Shown here piece by piece: positions 12,100 to 22,348 of a stretch of 64,000 nt of DNA. Position 1 is the first letter of the stretch. The number at the start of each line of letters is the position of its first letter. Source of the stretch: Paraspadella gotoi (lineage: Eukaryota > Chaetognatha); assembly GCA_051294375.1 (NCBI GenBank), contig CM119267.1, positions 21,025,755-21,089,754 of the forward strand. Direction: 5' to 3'. A program made the translations under genes and the position numbers. A model generated the notes under the pieces. It was not told the origin of the DNA and searched no databases. It saw nothing but the letters and a program-made list of their open reading frames with translations.

Positions 12100-13058
12100 T
12101 CTCTCTATCTCTCTCTCTCCTCTCTCCCTCTCTCGTCCTCTCTCGTTGCCTCTCCTCTCGATCTCTCTTCTCTCTCATACTCTCTCTCTCTCTCTCTCTC
12201 ACTATACTTTCGCATCATTCGGTCCCTTCATCGGCCCCTCGCTCAAAAAATGATTGAAAAGGCCTCAAGATCAAACCCTCTCTCCTCTCTCTCATCTCTT
12301 CTCTCTCTCTCATTCTCTCCTACTCTTCTCTCTCTCTCTCCTCTCCTCACTCTCATCTCTCTCTCTCATCTTCTCTCTTCTCTCTCCTCTTTCGTCAATG
12401 TCCGTCGGTGATGGAACTTTTGGAACGCGTCTTTTTGTTTTTTTGCGATGGAACCGGTCGTCGGCGTCCCGTGATGGAATCTGTAGTTATCGTCCAACTT
12501 CGTCGTCGTGAAAGAAGCTAAAGGAGTCGTTGTCGCTGGAGAGAGAATTGATCGCGGGTGGCTGGAGAATTGATGGTGAACACTTGATAGGAGAAGATAA
12601 GGGGGAATGGAGGACAGCCCTGAGACAAGGTTGGATGGAGAAAAAGAGAAAAATGGGTTGGGGCATCGAAGCTGGAGTAAACCTGGGAAACATTGAATGG
12701 AGAGAATGGAAAAGGTTAAGAAGGATCGCAGGAAGAAAGGCTGGAGAGTGGGGAATTTATTGAGAAATGAGGGAAGAATAGATGGATATATTGGCGATTG
12801 ATTGGATTAGCTGGTGGAAAGATTTAATTCTTGTTGAAAGCAGAAGTAAATCCAGTCAATCTTTGCCGTCGCTAGTCCAACGTTTTTTTTTTATTTAAAG
12901 AAAAGAAGAAAAAAGTAAATGTCAACTGTATACTAGAAATTATTTAATTAGATTATTTAAAGTAAACGGCATTAAATCGATTTTTTTTTCTTTTATGGAA
13001 GAAGCTGCTTTCAGAAGGTGCGACGAATATTGACAGATGACGATGATGAACAGTAACG
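12100..13058. other. (CT)n-rich block then unannotated DNA
   Basis: 12100-12395 is imperfect (CT)n with short interruptions. 12396-13058 has an open frame (12530-12763, plus) rich in Glu, Trp, Arg and Gly with no recognisable domain; I do not call it a gene. Confidence 0.5.
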
Positions 13059-13270
13059 CCTTTGCCTTCGCCCTTAGCCTTCGCCTTCGCCTTTAAGCCT
13101 TGTGGCCTTCGCCTTTAGGCCTTCGCCTTCGGCTCCTTTAGCCTTCGCCTTCGCCCTTAGCCTCGCCTTCGCCTTAGGCCTTCGCCTTCGCCCTTAGCCT
13201 TCGCCTATCGCCCTTATGCCTTCGCCTTCGCCCTTAGCCATTCGCCTTACGCCCGTTGGCTACAATAGTC
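13059..13270. repeat. GCCTTCGCC-type minisatellite
   Basis: Imperfect tandem array of GCCTTCGCCTTAG-like units, on the minus strand (AAGGCGAAGGC)n. It is followed at about 13358-13470 by CCGACCGA-type repeats. Confidence 0.85.
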
Positions 13271-13619
13271 GTTCTTACCTTTTTTGCGCCTTCGGCCTCT
13301 CCGCCCTTAACGCCCTTTCTATTTCTTCCGCCCCTATTTCATCCGAACGACGACAACCGACCGACCGACGCGGGACGGCGAAGCGACCGCCGACCGATCC
13401 GACCGGACCGAATATCCGACCGACCGATCCGACACCGAAACCGAACCGAACAGCCGAGACCGAACCGACCCGACCAGAACCGACGACGTCGTTTCGCAAG
13501 ATTTACTCGAAGATCAAAATCGTCGCAGTCGTTATATGTAAAGAAATCGTGAATACTGTGACCCGGAGGTACGCTCGTACTTGTGACTACGCAATTTGCC
13601 TTTATTCTTATCCAATTCT

Positions 13620-14320
13620 TTTTCGCTCTTCTTTCTTGTTCCCTTCTTCGCTTTCCACTCTCTTCTTTTTTCTTTCTTTCTTCTCTCCCTTCTCTTTTTC
13701 TCTTTCTCATTCTTCTCTTGATCTCTTTCTTCACTTCTTTCTTTCTTTCATTGATTCATGATTCATTCATTCTAACACTTGCAGCGTGTTCTTTCTTTCT
13801 CTTTCCTTCTTGTTTTCCTTTTTCTTTTTTTGTCTTTTCTTTTCTTATCTTTCTTTCTTATCTATCTTTCTTTCTTTTTTTCTTTCTTTCTTTGTGTTTC
13901 AGTCATTGATTCATTGATTCTTGATTCATTCATTAACAGCGTGTTCTTTCTTTCCTTTCTTTCTTTCTATTCTTTTCTTTCTTTCTTGTGGTCAGAGATT
14001 GATCATTGCACTTCATTCGATTTCATTCATTAACAAGGCGTGTTACATTTCTTTCTTTCTTTTTTTATTCTTTCTTCTTTCCTTTCTTCTTCTTAATTCT
14101 TTCTTTCTTTCCCTTTCTCTTTTCTTTATCTTTCTTTTTTTTTCTATTTTTCGTTCTTTCTTTAATTTCATTCATTTTCTTTCTATTTTTTCGTTCTCTT
14201 TATTTTTATTTATTTTCTTTTATTTAATTTTCATTGATTCATTCCATTAACAAGCGTGTTCTTTTTCTTTCTTTTCTTTTCCTTTCTTTCTTTCTTCTTT
14301 CTTATAAATGTTCTTTCTAT
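13620..14320. repeat. Imperfect (CTTT)n with interspersed TTGATTCATT units
   Basis: Low-complexity pyrimidine sequence in which TGATTCATTCATT...CAGCGTGTTCTTTCTTT recurs at about 13750, 13920 and 14230, pointing to a higher-order unit. No gene. Confidence 0.75.
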
Positions 14321-14588
14321 TTTTTTCATTCTTTATTGAGAGAGAGAAAGAAAGAGAGAGAAGGGGAAAAAACACGAATTTAACGATTTTTAGAGATAAA
14401 ATATCCAGGCACAGAACGGTGACTTTTTTAAATCCTGAAAAAAAAAGTTTTTTCATCCCTTTTTTTAAATTTTTGTTTTTCTTTCTACCGATTTTTTTTT
14501 CTTTTTTCAACTTTTCCACATCAAAAGCGAATATTTATTTTTTAAAAAAAAACTTTTCCGCTTTTAGTTTCTCTTTCGTATTTTTTAT

Positions 14589-15095
14589 TTAAATTTCTCT
14601 TATCTTTGAGTCATTTTGTAAAGGGAGTTTTCTTAGACGTACGCCTCTGGTCTTTGACTGGTCTTGTCGTCGTCGTCGTAATCGTCGTCGTCGTCGTCGT
14701 CGTCGTCTCCGCCTCTCGTTTCCGTTTACTCTTCGTCGTTCGTATCGTCGTCGTCGTCGTCGTTGGCGCGAGAAACGACGGGGCGCGTCGTCGCTTATAG
14801 CGTCGTCGTCGGAGCGGAACCGACGTCGCTCTTTCAGTAATAAGAGCTTCATACGATATCGTCGCCGTCGTCGTCGTCGTCGTTGTCGTCGGAGTTGACG
14901 CATTTTCGCGCCCAAAAACGGGAGTGAGGCGTCGAATTCTCCGCCGACGCGAGTAACGCCTCCACTCACCGTCCCTTCACTCTTGAGCTCACTCTTGGCT
15001 TCACTCTTGGCTTCACTGTTGGGCTTACTCTTGGCTTCACTCTTGGGTTCACTCTTGGCCTCATTCTGACTTCCGTCAACACGTGTCTTTTTCAT
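14589..15095 (-). CDS. Possible exon: SEAKSE repeats plus poly-Arg, doubtful
   Basis: Open frame of 168 codons on the minus strand. The first ~40 residues contain five or six imperfect copies of a five-residue KSEAK/KSEPK-type repeat. The rest is mostly Arg runs encoded by (GAC/CGA)n trinucleotide DNA, which in the other frames reads as Asp or Thr runs. The SEAK repeat sits outside the trinucleotide tract and keeps its frame, which is the only argument for coding. I see no splice partner, signal peptide or domain. It may be only a minisatellite beside a microsatellite. Confidence 0.2.
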   Translation of the reverse strand: MKKTRVDGSQNEAKSEPKSEAKSKPNSEAKSEAKSELKSEGTVSGGVTRVGGEFDASLPFLGAKMRQLRRQRRRRRRRRYRMKLLLLKERRRFRSDDDAISDDAPRRFSRQRRRRRRYERRRVNGNERRRRRRRRRRRLRRRRQDQSKTRGVRLRKLPLQNDSKIREI

Positions 15096-15309
15096 TATTT
15101 TTATTTTATTTATAATTATTATTTTTCTTTATTCTCTCCCTATTTTAATCGCACTTAACCAATCTTTTTAATTCTTAGCCCTTTCCTCATTTTATCTCTC
15201 CTTTTCCAACTTCCGGGCGACGGCCAGAAACGCTTAGGGCAAAAACTTACTTTTGTTTCTGCTGGTCTTCGATGAACGGCCAACGCCACTGTCTCTCTTC
15301 TCATGCTCT

Positions 15310-15317
15310 CTCTCTCT

Positions 15318-15388
<71 letters not shown>
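15310..15388. repeat. (CT)n microsatellite
   Basis: Long, almost pure CT tract continuing into C-rich CTCTC/CCCCTCT DNA to about 15440. Confidence 0.95.
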
Positions 15389-15391
<3 letters not shown>

Positions 15392-15696
15392 CCCCCTCTC
15401 TCTCCGCTTCCCCCCTCTCTCTCCCCCTCTTTCCCCTCTTTCTGAAACCGACTCGCGACTATATGAACCCTTTTAGGTCCGTGACCCTCGGCCGACTACC
15501 GACATCGGACGCCGGACAGAAGCGACGGATCGAACTGGACGCCATTTTTTTCGGGTAAAAGTTCCATTGATCGATTGTTCGTTTTCGGTGTTGATTACAA
15601 TAGATGATAGTTAATTATTTATATTTAATAGTTAATTCTAAATTAGAATTTAAATTACAATTTTTTTACAGAAGCAAGATTCATTGAATGAATGTT

Positions 15697-15747
15697 CTGG
15701 AGGAGGGGAGGAGGAGGAGGAGGAGGAGGAGGAGGAGGAGGAGGAGA
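15697..15747. repeat. (GAG)n microsatellite
   Basis: About 15 GAG/GGA units; reads as poly-Glu on the plus strand. Confidence 0.95.
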
Positions 15748-16081
15748 CGTTAAGAGTGGCAAGAGAAGAGACGGGGAAGATAAAGGCCCTGGCGAGAGGG
15801 GGGGAGCCTCTATCCTGGAATGGATATATATTTTGTATTGTATTGCGCCAATTAGGTTTCAGTTGATTTGATTTAATTTGTTTTGTAATTCTAATAAATG
15901 TGACAATTAACATAGTATTAACGATGAAATCGTTACAGAGCGGTGCATGGTCGTTGAACTTCCCGAAATTATTTTATTTTCAAATATTCATTTCTACAGA
16001 CATTTGTCATTTTTTTGGATTCTTATCACAACTACTATCTATTAAATTTAAAATGAATTCCTCACCAAATTTCCCAACAGC
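15748..16081. other. Intergenic, AT-rich
   Basis: No exon or repeat recognised. A polypyrimidine-poor AG at 16079-16080 precedes the possible exon at 16082. Confidence 0.4.
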
Positions 16082-16189
16082 TGCGCCAACAAGGAAGACT
16101 GGCCAGCTGAAGCGGCTGCCGCTACTGAAGCGGCTGCCGCTACTGAACCGCGGTCGCCTCCATTCAAGGAAATTGTTTCATGCGAGTAA
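16082..16189 (+). CDS. Possible terminal exon, Ala/Glu repeat
   Basis: After an AG at 16079-16080 one frame (one base carried from the previous exon) reads CANKEDWPAEAAAATEAAAAT and continues through PRSPPFKEIVSCE to a TAA at 16187-16189. A seven-residue unit (AEAAAAT) is present twice in tandem. Two cysteines and short length would fit the end of a secreted peptide, but I found no upstream exon. It stands out from the surrounding AT-rich DNA by its composition. Could equally be a chance frame. Confidence 0.2.
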   Translation, partial: CANKEDWPAEAAAATEAAAATEPRSPPFKEIVSCE

Positions 16190-16404
16190 ATGCGAGAGCA
16201 AGAGAGAGAGAGAGAGAGCGAGAGAGTAGAGAAGAGAGAGAGAGAAGAGAGAGAGAGAAGAGCTTTCGTTGATAAATGTGACGCCGACCGTCAAAAAGCG
16301 AAACCTTTCGGTCGTAATTCATATCGGTCTTTCTCGATCTTACTGTTTGCCACAAACTCTCTCTTGTCTTTTCTCTCACGTCTCTGTCCTCTCCGTCCTG
16401 TCTG

Positions 16405-16436
<32 letters not shown>

Positions 16437-16969
16437 CGTCTCTCTTCGTCGTCTCTCTCATCTCCTCATTCTCTCTCTCTCTCTCTTTCTCTGCTCTCTC
16501 TCCCTCCACAACAGAGGAGCACAATCACTACGCACCTTTCACTCTTCTCTCACAAAGCACGTCCTCATGCGCGGCATTTTATAACTCCTCATTCACAATC
16601 ACTTTCACACCCCCAGCCAAAACCTCACCCCAATCACCACCCCCCTCTCCCACTCTCCCCTCCTCTTTTCCTTATCTCGCAATTTCTCTCGTTCCGCCTC
16701 GCGCACCGGAAATGCGGCCTCGTGAGAGATCCGTTATTAGTCGAGTCAAATAATGGGTAAAAAAAATGGCGTCGAATACTGACCTAAAACTAAGGACATT
16801 GTGCCCGGTGCCTTATTGACCAATGAAGTCCTGTCTTCAGAGCTCGTTTCCTCATTTAATATTCAAGCGTTTATTATTTTTAATGAATATTATTTATGTA
16901 TTTATAAATATAAATATCGAATTCGCCTAAAGTTTTTAATCATTTAGTTTAAATTAGTTTAGTTTAGTT
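16190..16969. other. (GA)n and (CT)n tracts, no gene seen
   Basis: Imperfect (GA)n at 16196-16260 and (CT)n at 16405-16505; the two are complementary and could fold on each other. The rest is C-rich then AT-rich with no clear exon. Confidence 0.5.
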
Positions 16970-17150
16970 TATGAAATTGGTACAACCAATATAAAAATTA
17001 TCTATTCATTTAATAAATAAGCTATCTTGCCCCTGACTTTGGACAGGCTTTGGTGGTTTAAGGCCTCCATCACTCTTACAAGATAATTACATAGCAGGTC
17101 CCTGCAAGCTTTCAATCAAGACTCTCTCACCGTTTATTTACTCTTAGTTT
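16970..17150 (+). repeat. Dispersed repeat family R1, copy 1
   Basis: Near-identical to 62903-63085, starting at GGTACAACCAATATAAAAAT and ending in CGTTTATTnACTC. Copy 1 lacks five bases near the 3' end. The inner 63 nt (17023-17085) are bounded by a perfect 7-bp inverted repeat (TATCTTG/CAAGATA). Confidence 0.85.
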
Positions 17151-17269
17151 TGTTTCTTATCGGCCCCATGCAGATTGCGACGCTGAGATAAAATTAGGGC
17201 GCTTATGAAAATTAAATAATTCAATAATTGTTAAACGTGTAATTCTCTCTCAATTACTTTTTTCTCCAG

Positions 17270-17440
17270 GACTTCTGCACCGGACTGATCGGAACCGCGA
17301 CTTGCTCCATCGTTACCACAACCTTCGTCATGAGCTTCCGCTTCGTGACGCAACGAGACGAACAAAAGAAAGAAGACGAACGTTCCCTCACAGCCTTCAC
17401 GACCGCCACCTTCACGTGTGATCACAGAACTCTCGCGTGA
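17270..17440 (+). CDS. Possible terminal exon, unidentified
   Basis: A good acceptor (pyrimidine tract ending TTTTTTCTCCAG, 17258-17269) is followed by 56 open codons beginning DFCTGLIGTATCSIVTTT and a TGA at 17438-17440. Composition is GC-rich like the confirmed exons. It contains three cysteines (residues 3, 12 and 49). I could not find a preceding exon in phase and recognise no domain. Confidence 0.3.
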   Translation, partial: DFCTGLIGTATCSIVTTTFVMSFRFVTQRDEQKKEDERSLTAFTTATFTCDHRTLA

Positions 17441-17640
17441 AGAGACCCGTAACGCGTCGTGACGATCTCGTTGGGGCTCGTTAAACGAAACCCGAGGCGG
17501 CGCTACGACCCAGGCGGCGCGTTTTTAGGCCACGGGCGGCGCTACGACCCTAAGCCGGCGCGTTTTCGGTGGACCCGAGGGCGCCGGTTTTTCGTAGACG
17601 GAGCGAGCGCCCATTAAGAGGCGAAACGGGGAAAGAGGGA
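17441..17640. repeat. GC-rich tandem block
   Basis: GGCGGCGCTACGACCC occurs at about 17498 and 17545, each followed by a GGCGCGTTTT variant; a third divergent unit follows near 17590. CpG-rich and unlike the flanking AT-rich DNA. Confidence 0.6.
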
Positions 17641-18217
17641 TGGGATTTTTGGCGGGAGTGAAGTCAGTAAGGAAGGGTTGAGCACTTTCTCTTTGAAAGA
17701 TTGTTACTGCATTGTAGAGAAAAGTGGCATAAGTTGAAAGGTCTTGAAACTGTCATTAGTTTAAATTGAATTCTAGAAATAGTTTGCAGACATTGCGCTC
17801 GAATCTTATTTTATTGTTTTGCAACTATTCTTTTCAATTACTTTTCAAGTGCTTTTTTTTTTGCATTCTGTAGGCAAATTTAGATTTTTTGTTCAATGTT
17901 TCCATTTAATCTTTCTATATTTTCATCATTATAATGTATTTGTTTAAAGTGATTAAAGAACCACCAAAAATTAATATAAAAACCTTCTATAACCTTTAAT
18001 CCCCTTTCGCCCTTATTTCCACTCAGAAAGAAATGTTGTCTTTTTCAAAGAACTGTTTTGAATTTACTGCTTCGTCCGTGACTCTCTGGAGATTTTCTTT
18101 CTTTCTTTCTTTCTTTTTTTTTTCAGAGGAAGGCTTTTTAACATCTTTAAGAATTGTACGTCCTTGGTCGGCTTTTTCTTTACGCTTCGTTGTAGGCAGT
18201 CAACGTTTTTCTTCGAT

Positions 18218-18263
<46 letters not shown>

Positions 18264-18576
18264 ACTTTACATTGCTACACACAACGTTTAAAGCCTTTGC
18301 TCCCTCCCCTCTATTTTACCCTTCTCGCTCGTTACCGAGGCAAAGAGCTGACCTCACATTCCAACTTCGTATGAAACTTTTTCAGATAAAATTGACCAAA
18401 TCTCATCTCACTTACCCAATACGATTAAACGCTTCACGTGGAACTCAACCTCACCACAAATATACTTTTGAGATTTTTCTCGAGAACTGACTTATTTCTT
18501 GTAGCTAAATAACTCGCTTTTCTTTTTACCGAGCCTACTTCATCATTCCCTCGCTCTTTCTTCATCTAATCTCATT

Positions 18577-18616
<40 letters not shown>

Positions 18617-19109
18617 ATCTCTTTTCTTTTTTCATCCAAGCCTAAGAGAAAAAGAAAGAAAGCTTTGCGTTGCCACGGATTCCATTACCACGCCTCCTTT
18701 CGATGCAACGATGCAAACGTGTGCGCAAATGGCGCAAACGTGCGAGCGACAACGATGACGGTGATCCGAAGAAAAATAAAAGGAAATCGCGGGGATTCGA
18801 GGCGCCATCTTCGATCGCCTGGGCCTTTTTGTTTCATCATATCATTTTCTTTTCTTAAGTTACAGAGGCGTTTGTTCGTCTGAGGATGGTCTTTTCTTTT
18901 ACCGTTACCAGCTACAATAATGTATCAAGGCAGAGTTATTATTTAAATACGTAGTTGCTCTGATAAAGTCATTCAACCGATAAAAAATCAAACTTCGGTA
19001 AACTTTCTTTTTAGAAAATGAACAATAATGGCAACTGTTGTTGAAACAATACGTTTTTCCTTTATTTTTCTTTCCAAGAAGATTTCCAAGAATCCTTTAG
19101 ACTTTCCCT
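17641..19109. other. Intergenic with two (CT)n tracts
   Basis: Microsatellites at 18222-18260 and 18580-18614. An open frame at 18614-18883 (plus) has a basic stretch and clustered Cys/His but no splice or domain support. Otherwise AT-rich with nothing I recognise. Confidence 0.4.
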
Positions 19110-19725
19110 TCGCACCTGAGATTTTTTTTTTTTCTTCCTTTTTTCCTTTTTCTTCCTTTTTTCTTTTTACGTCTTTCTGCTTTCTTTTCTTTTCTTTTCT
19201 TTTCCATTTATTTTGCTTCTCTGCTATTCTCTCCTTTTTTCTCATTTTCCTTAATTTTCTTACTTAGTTACTCCCTTTTTTTCGTATGCTTTCATTTTTC
19301 CTTTTTGTTCCTCTCACCATGATATGTATATTTATTAATTTATCTGTTAATAAATAAATTTTTAATCCATTTAATACTACTTTTAATAAAAGTAGTATTA
19401 CCGTGCTCGAGGAAATTTTACTTTTATCCGATTTGGAAATCCTCTCCGATATATTTTGATAAAATCATAAATGAAATTCTTACTTTCGATCGGCCGCAGT
19501 AGCTGCTGCCGCTGCCTGCCTTCCCTCCTTGCACATTTAATCAAGTTACATCCGCTGCTATCTGCTCTTTTAGACTCTCTCACATTCAAGTAAAAAGTAG
19601 GAGGAAATAAAAACAATTTGATTTTTAATCTTGAGTGGCGTTTCTTTGTCGGCAAAGATTAATTATCGGCTTAGATCAAAGAATTGACGACGAAGTAAAT
19701 GACAAAACCTAACAGACGACCACAA

Positions 19726-19750
19726 CAACAACAACAACAACAACAACAAC
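19726..19750. repeat. (CAA)n microsatellite
   Basis: About eight CAA units. The matching position in copy B (about 26655-26672) is shorter and interrupted. Confidence 0.9.
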
Positions 19751-20521
19751 TTTTCAACTTTAACCACGGATCGCGCGTACCTCAGTAGAAAATAAAAAAA
19801 AACCTCGCGAACGATTCGTCCGAGCGAAAAAAAAAAATTCATGAACCTTCGTCGTTTGGAGACACGCCCCCTAATGACGCGACCGCCGACGACCCATGCC
19901 AGACTACCCTTTTCCGGATAGCCCCATACCGGGTAGACCCCCCCCCCATCCGGCACGCCCACTAGCCTTCGGCGATGAAGCCGTATAATACTTTTTTTTT
20001 CGAGCCACAGACCCGGAAACGACTTTTTCTACTCGACGTCGAAGCAACGTTGCGTTGTGGCAGCCATTGACGGCAACGGACAATTTTGCCACTGTTGCAA
20101 TTGAGCTCTGTAACGGTTTGGAAAATGTACTATTTTATATAATGAAGGAATAGAGGTTTAAAGTTTTTTTTTATCATACGTAATGCAGTTTTAAAATTCG
20201 AGTTTAAATTGAGTAAAGTAAACTTTATTTTTGTATTAAATTCAAATATAGTTGAATTATAAATACAAATACAAAAAAAAATAGTTTTTTTTCCCCCGAA
20301 AGTTACTTTCACCTTCTTTTAGCAACGATTGCTACGCCACAGCTCTGACTTGCTGGCGCTCAGTCACGGTGGCGCCCAGCCACGGTTTTTCTACTTTTTC
20401 CCCCCGTCTAACGAGTTCAGTGGAGCCGAGTCTGAATTCCCTCGCGATGGATCGACAATCTGCTATCGGAATGCAAAAGCAGAGCGAAGAAAGTGAAAAG
20501 TGAAAAGTGATTAAAGAGATC

Positions 20522-20676
<155 letters not shown>

Positions 20677-20830
20677 TAAATACAAAATATTGGCAACAAT
20701 TATGATACTGAAAAGACACGATAAGTCGACGAATGGAAAGAATTTAGTCTTCTGTTGAAATATCGAAAGGAACTGCTCTAAATCCCATAACAGTCACTGC
20801 GCCATTCGAGAAAGATTGTTTATTACAGAG

Positions 20831-20891
20831 AGAGAGAGAGAGCGAGGAGAGCGAGAGAGAGCGAGAGAGAGCGAGAGAGAGAGAGAGAGAG

Positions 20892-20936
<45 letters not shown>
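20831..20936. repeat. (GA)n microsatellite, copy A
   Basis: GA units interrupted by GCGA variants; equivalent to 27757-27861 in copy B. Confidence 0.95.
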
Positions 20937-21309
20937 CGCACCAATGTCGGATCATGGCATCGATGTGACGCAATGTGACCACCCCAAACGGATTGACCAA
21001 ATCGCCTTTTCACGCACAAACACGTGACTTTCACATCCCAATTAGAATCACGAGCGACGACGACGACGCAAACCGGAAGTGAACGAGAATCGCCGATTCC
21101 CTGGTCGGAATCACCGCCTCATTCGTCTCTATCAACGACTCTCTTTGACACACTCTCTCTCTCTCTCTCTCTCTCTCTCAATCGTTTGCTCTCTTACACT
21201 CTTTCTCTTGGTTCTTTTTTCTTTGTCTCTTAATTTGACCTGCACTCATTAACTCCCTCTCGCTTCTCTTTATCTCTCTCCTTCACAGTCTACTAGACAT
21301 AGCCGATGA

Positions 21310-21846
21310 AATTTAAATGCTAGTGTATACTATACTATAATCTATACTATACTATACAGCGTTAAAAAAATCTATCATGAGCATAGATTATAGTGTTAAA
21401 TTTTTTTTTCAAAAATACTTTCTTCTGAGGGTACTCGCCTAATTAAATTTTTTTTTTAATTTTAAAATTTTTTGATGGATTCTGATAGAGCATAAAAAGT
21501 TCAACAAGAAATATATTTACAGCTTTTAAAAATTCTTACGTTTTCTCTGTAAAAATTTAAAAAAACTGATAAAATCATCGAAAGATGACAATTTTTTACG
21601 GTTTTTATTATTTTTGATCTACTTATCCTAAAAATATTTAGAAAATAACCATACTTACTTTTTATGAGCTATCTGAATCTGGTCTTAAAATTTTAAAGAA
21701 ATATTTGGACTTCTTATCTATAAAAAATATTAAAAAATTACTAGGGTATAGAGCCATAAGATTTTTTGTTCATTGAAAGTATACTTAAAAATGTATAAAT
21801 TGTCGTTTGACTCACCCCATTGTGTACGGCTATCCCTAACTCTACT
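21310..21846 (+). repeat. Dispersed AT-rich repeat family R2, copy 1
   Basis: About 0.55 kb from TTTAAATGCTAGTGTATAC to a GTACGGCTATCCCTAACTC end. An inverted, diverged copy lies at about 48500-49055, outside the large duplication, and copy B carries a second direct copy. I found no terminal inverted repeat or coding potential. It is a candidate non-autonomous transposon. Confidence 0.7.
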
Positions 21847-22348
21847 CCTCTCTTTCTTTCTCGACATATTTAAATGTCTTTGAAGCAAAAGTCGACTAAC
21901 CCGCCAAACAACATTCAGAACGCAGATCTCCGAACATTTTAAAGTTTTCCATTGTTCATTCGACTTTTTCGATTCTTATTTACTACCGTCGATTTCTTGT
22001 AGAGTATGTTTATTTTTCCCCCGCCGCGATTCGAATAAAATCTGTGTTAACTTACATTTACTCTGTTTCTGTTGAAGAAAAATTGCGTTGAATTTGACCG
22101 AGTAAAAATTGAGTGATACAGCTCAAATAGTTCAAACGAAAACGACGACGAAGACGACGACGACGAAATCTGTCTACTATGCGACCCGTCGGTGGCCAGC
22201 GAGAATGACTTAGAAACATTTGACCTAGAATGACCTCGTTATGTTTGACCTTTTCAACTAATGTAAACACGCCTCAAGTTTTTATTTTATTTTAATTATT
22301 GATTAACCATTCCAGGACATCGAAACAAGTAAGCACTCCGAAAAAGCT

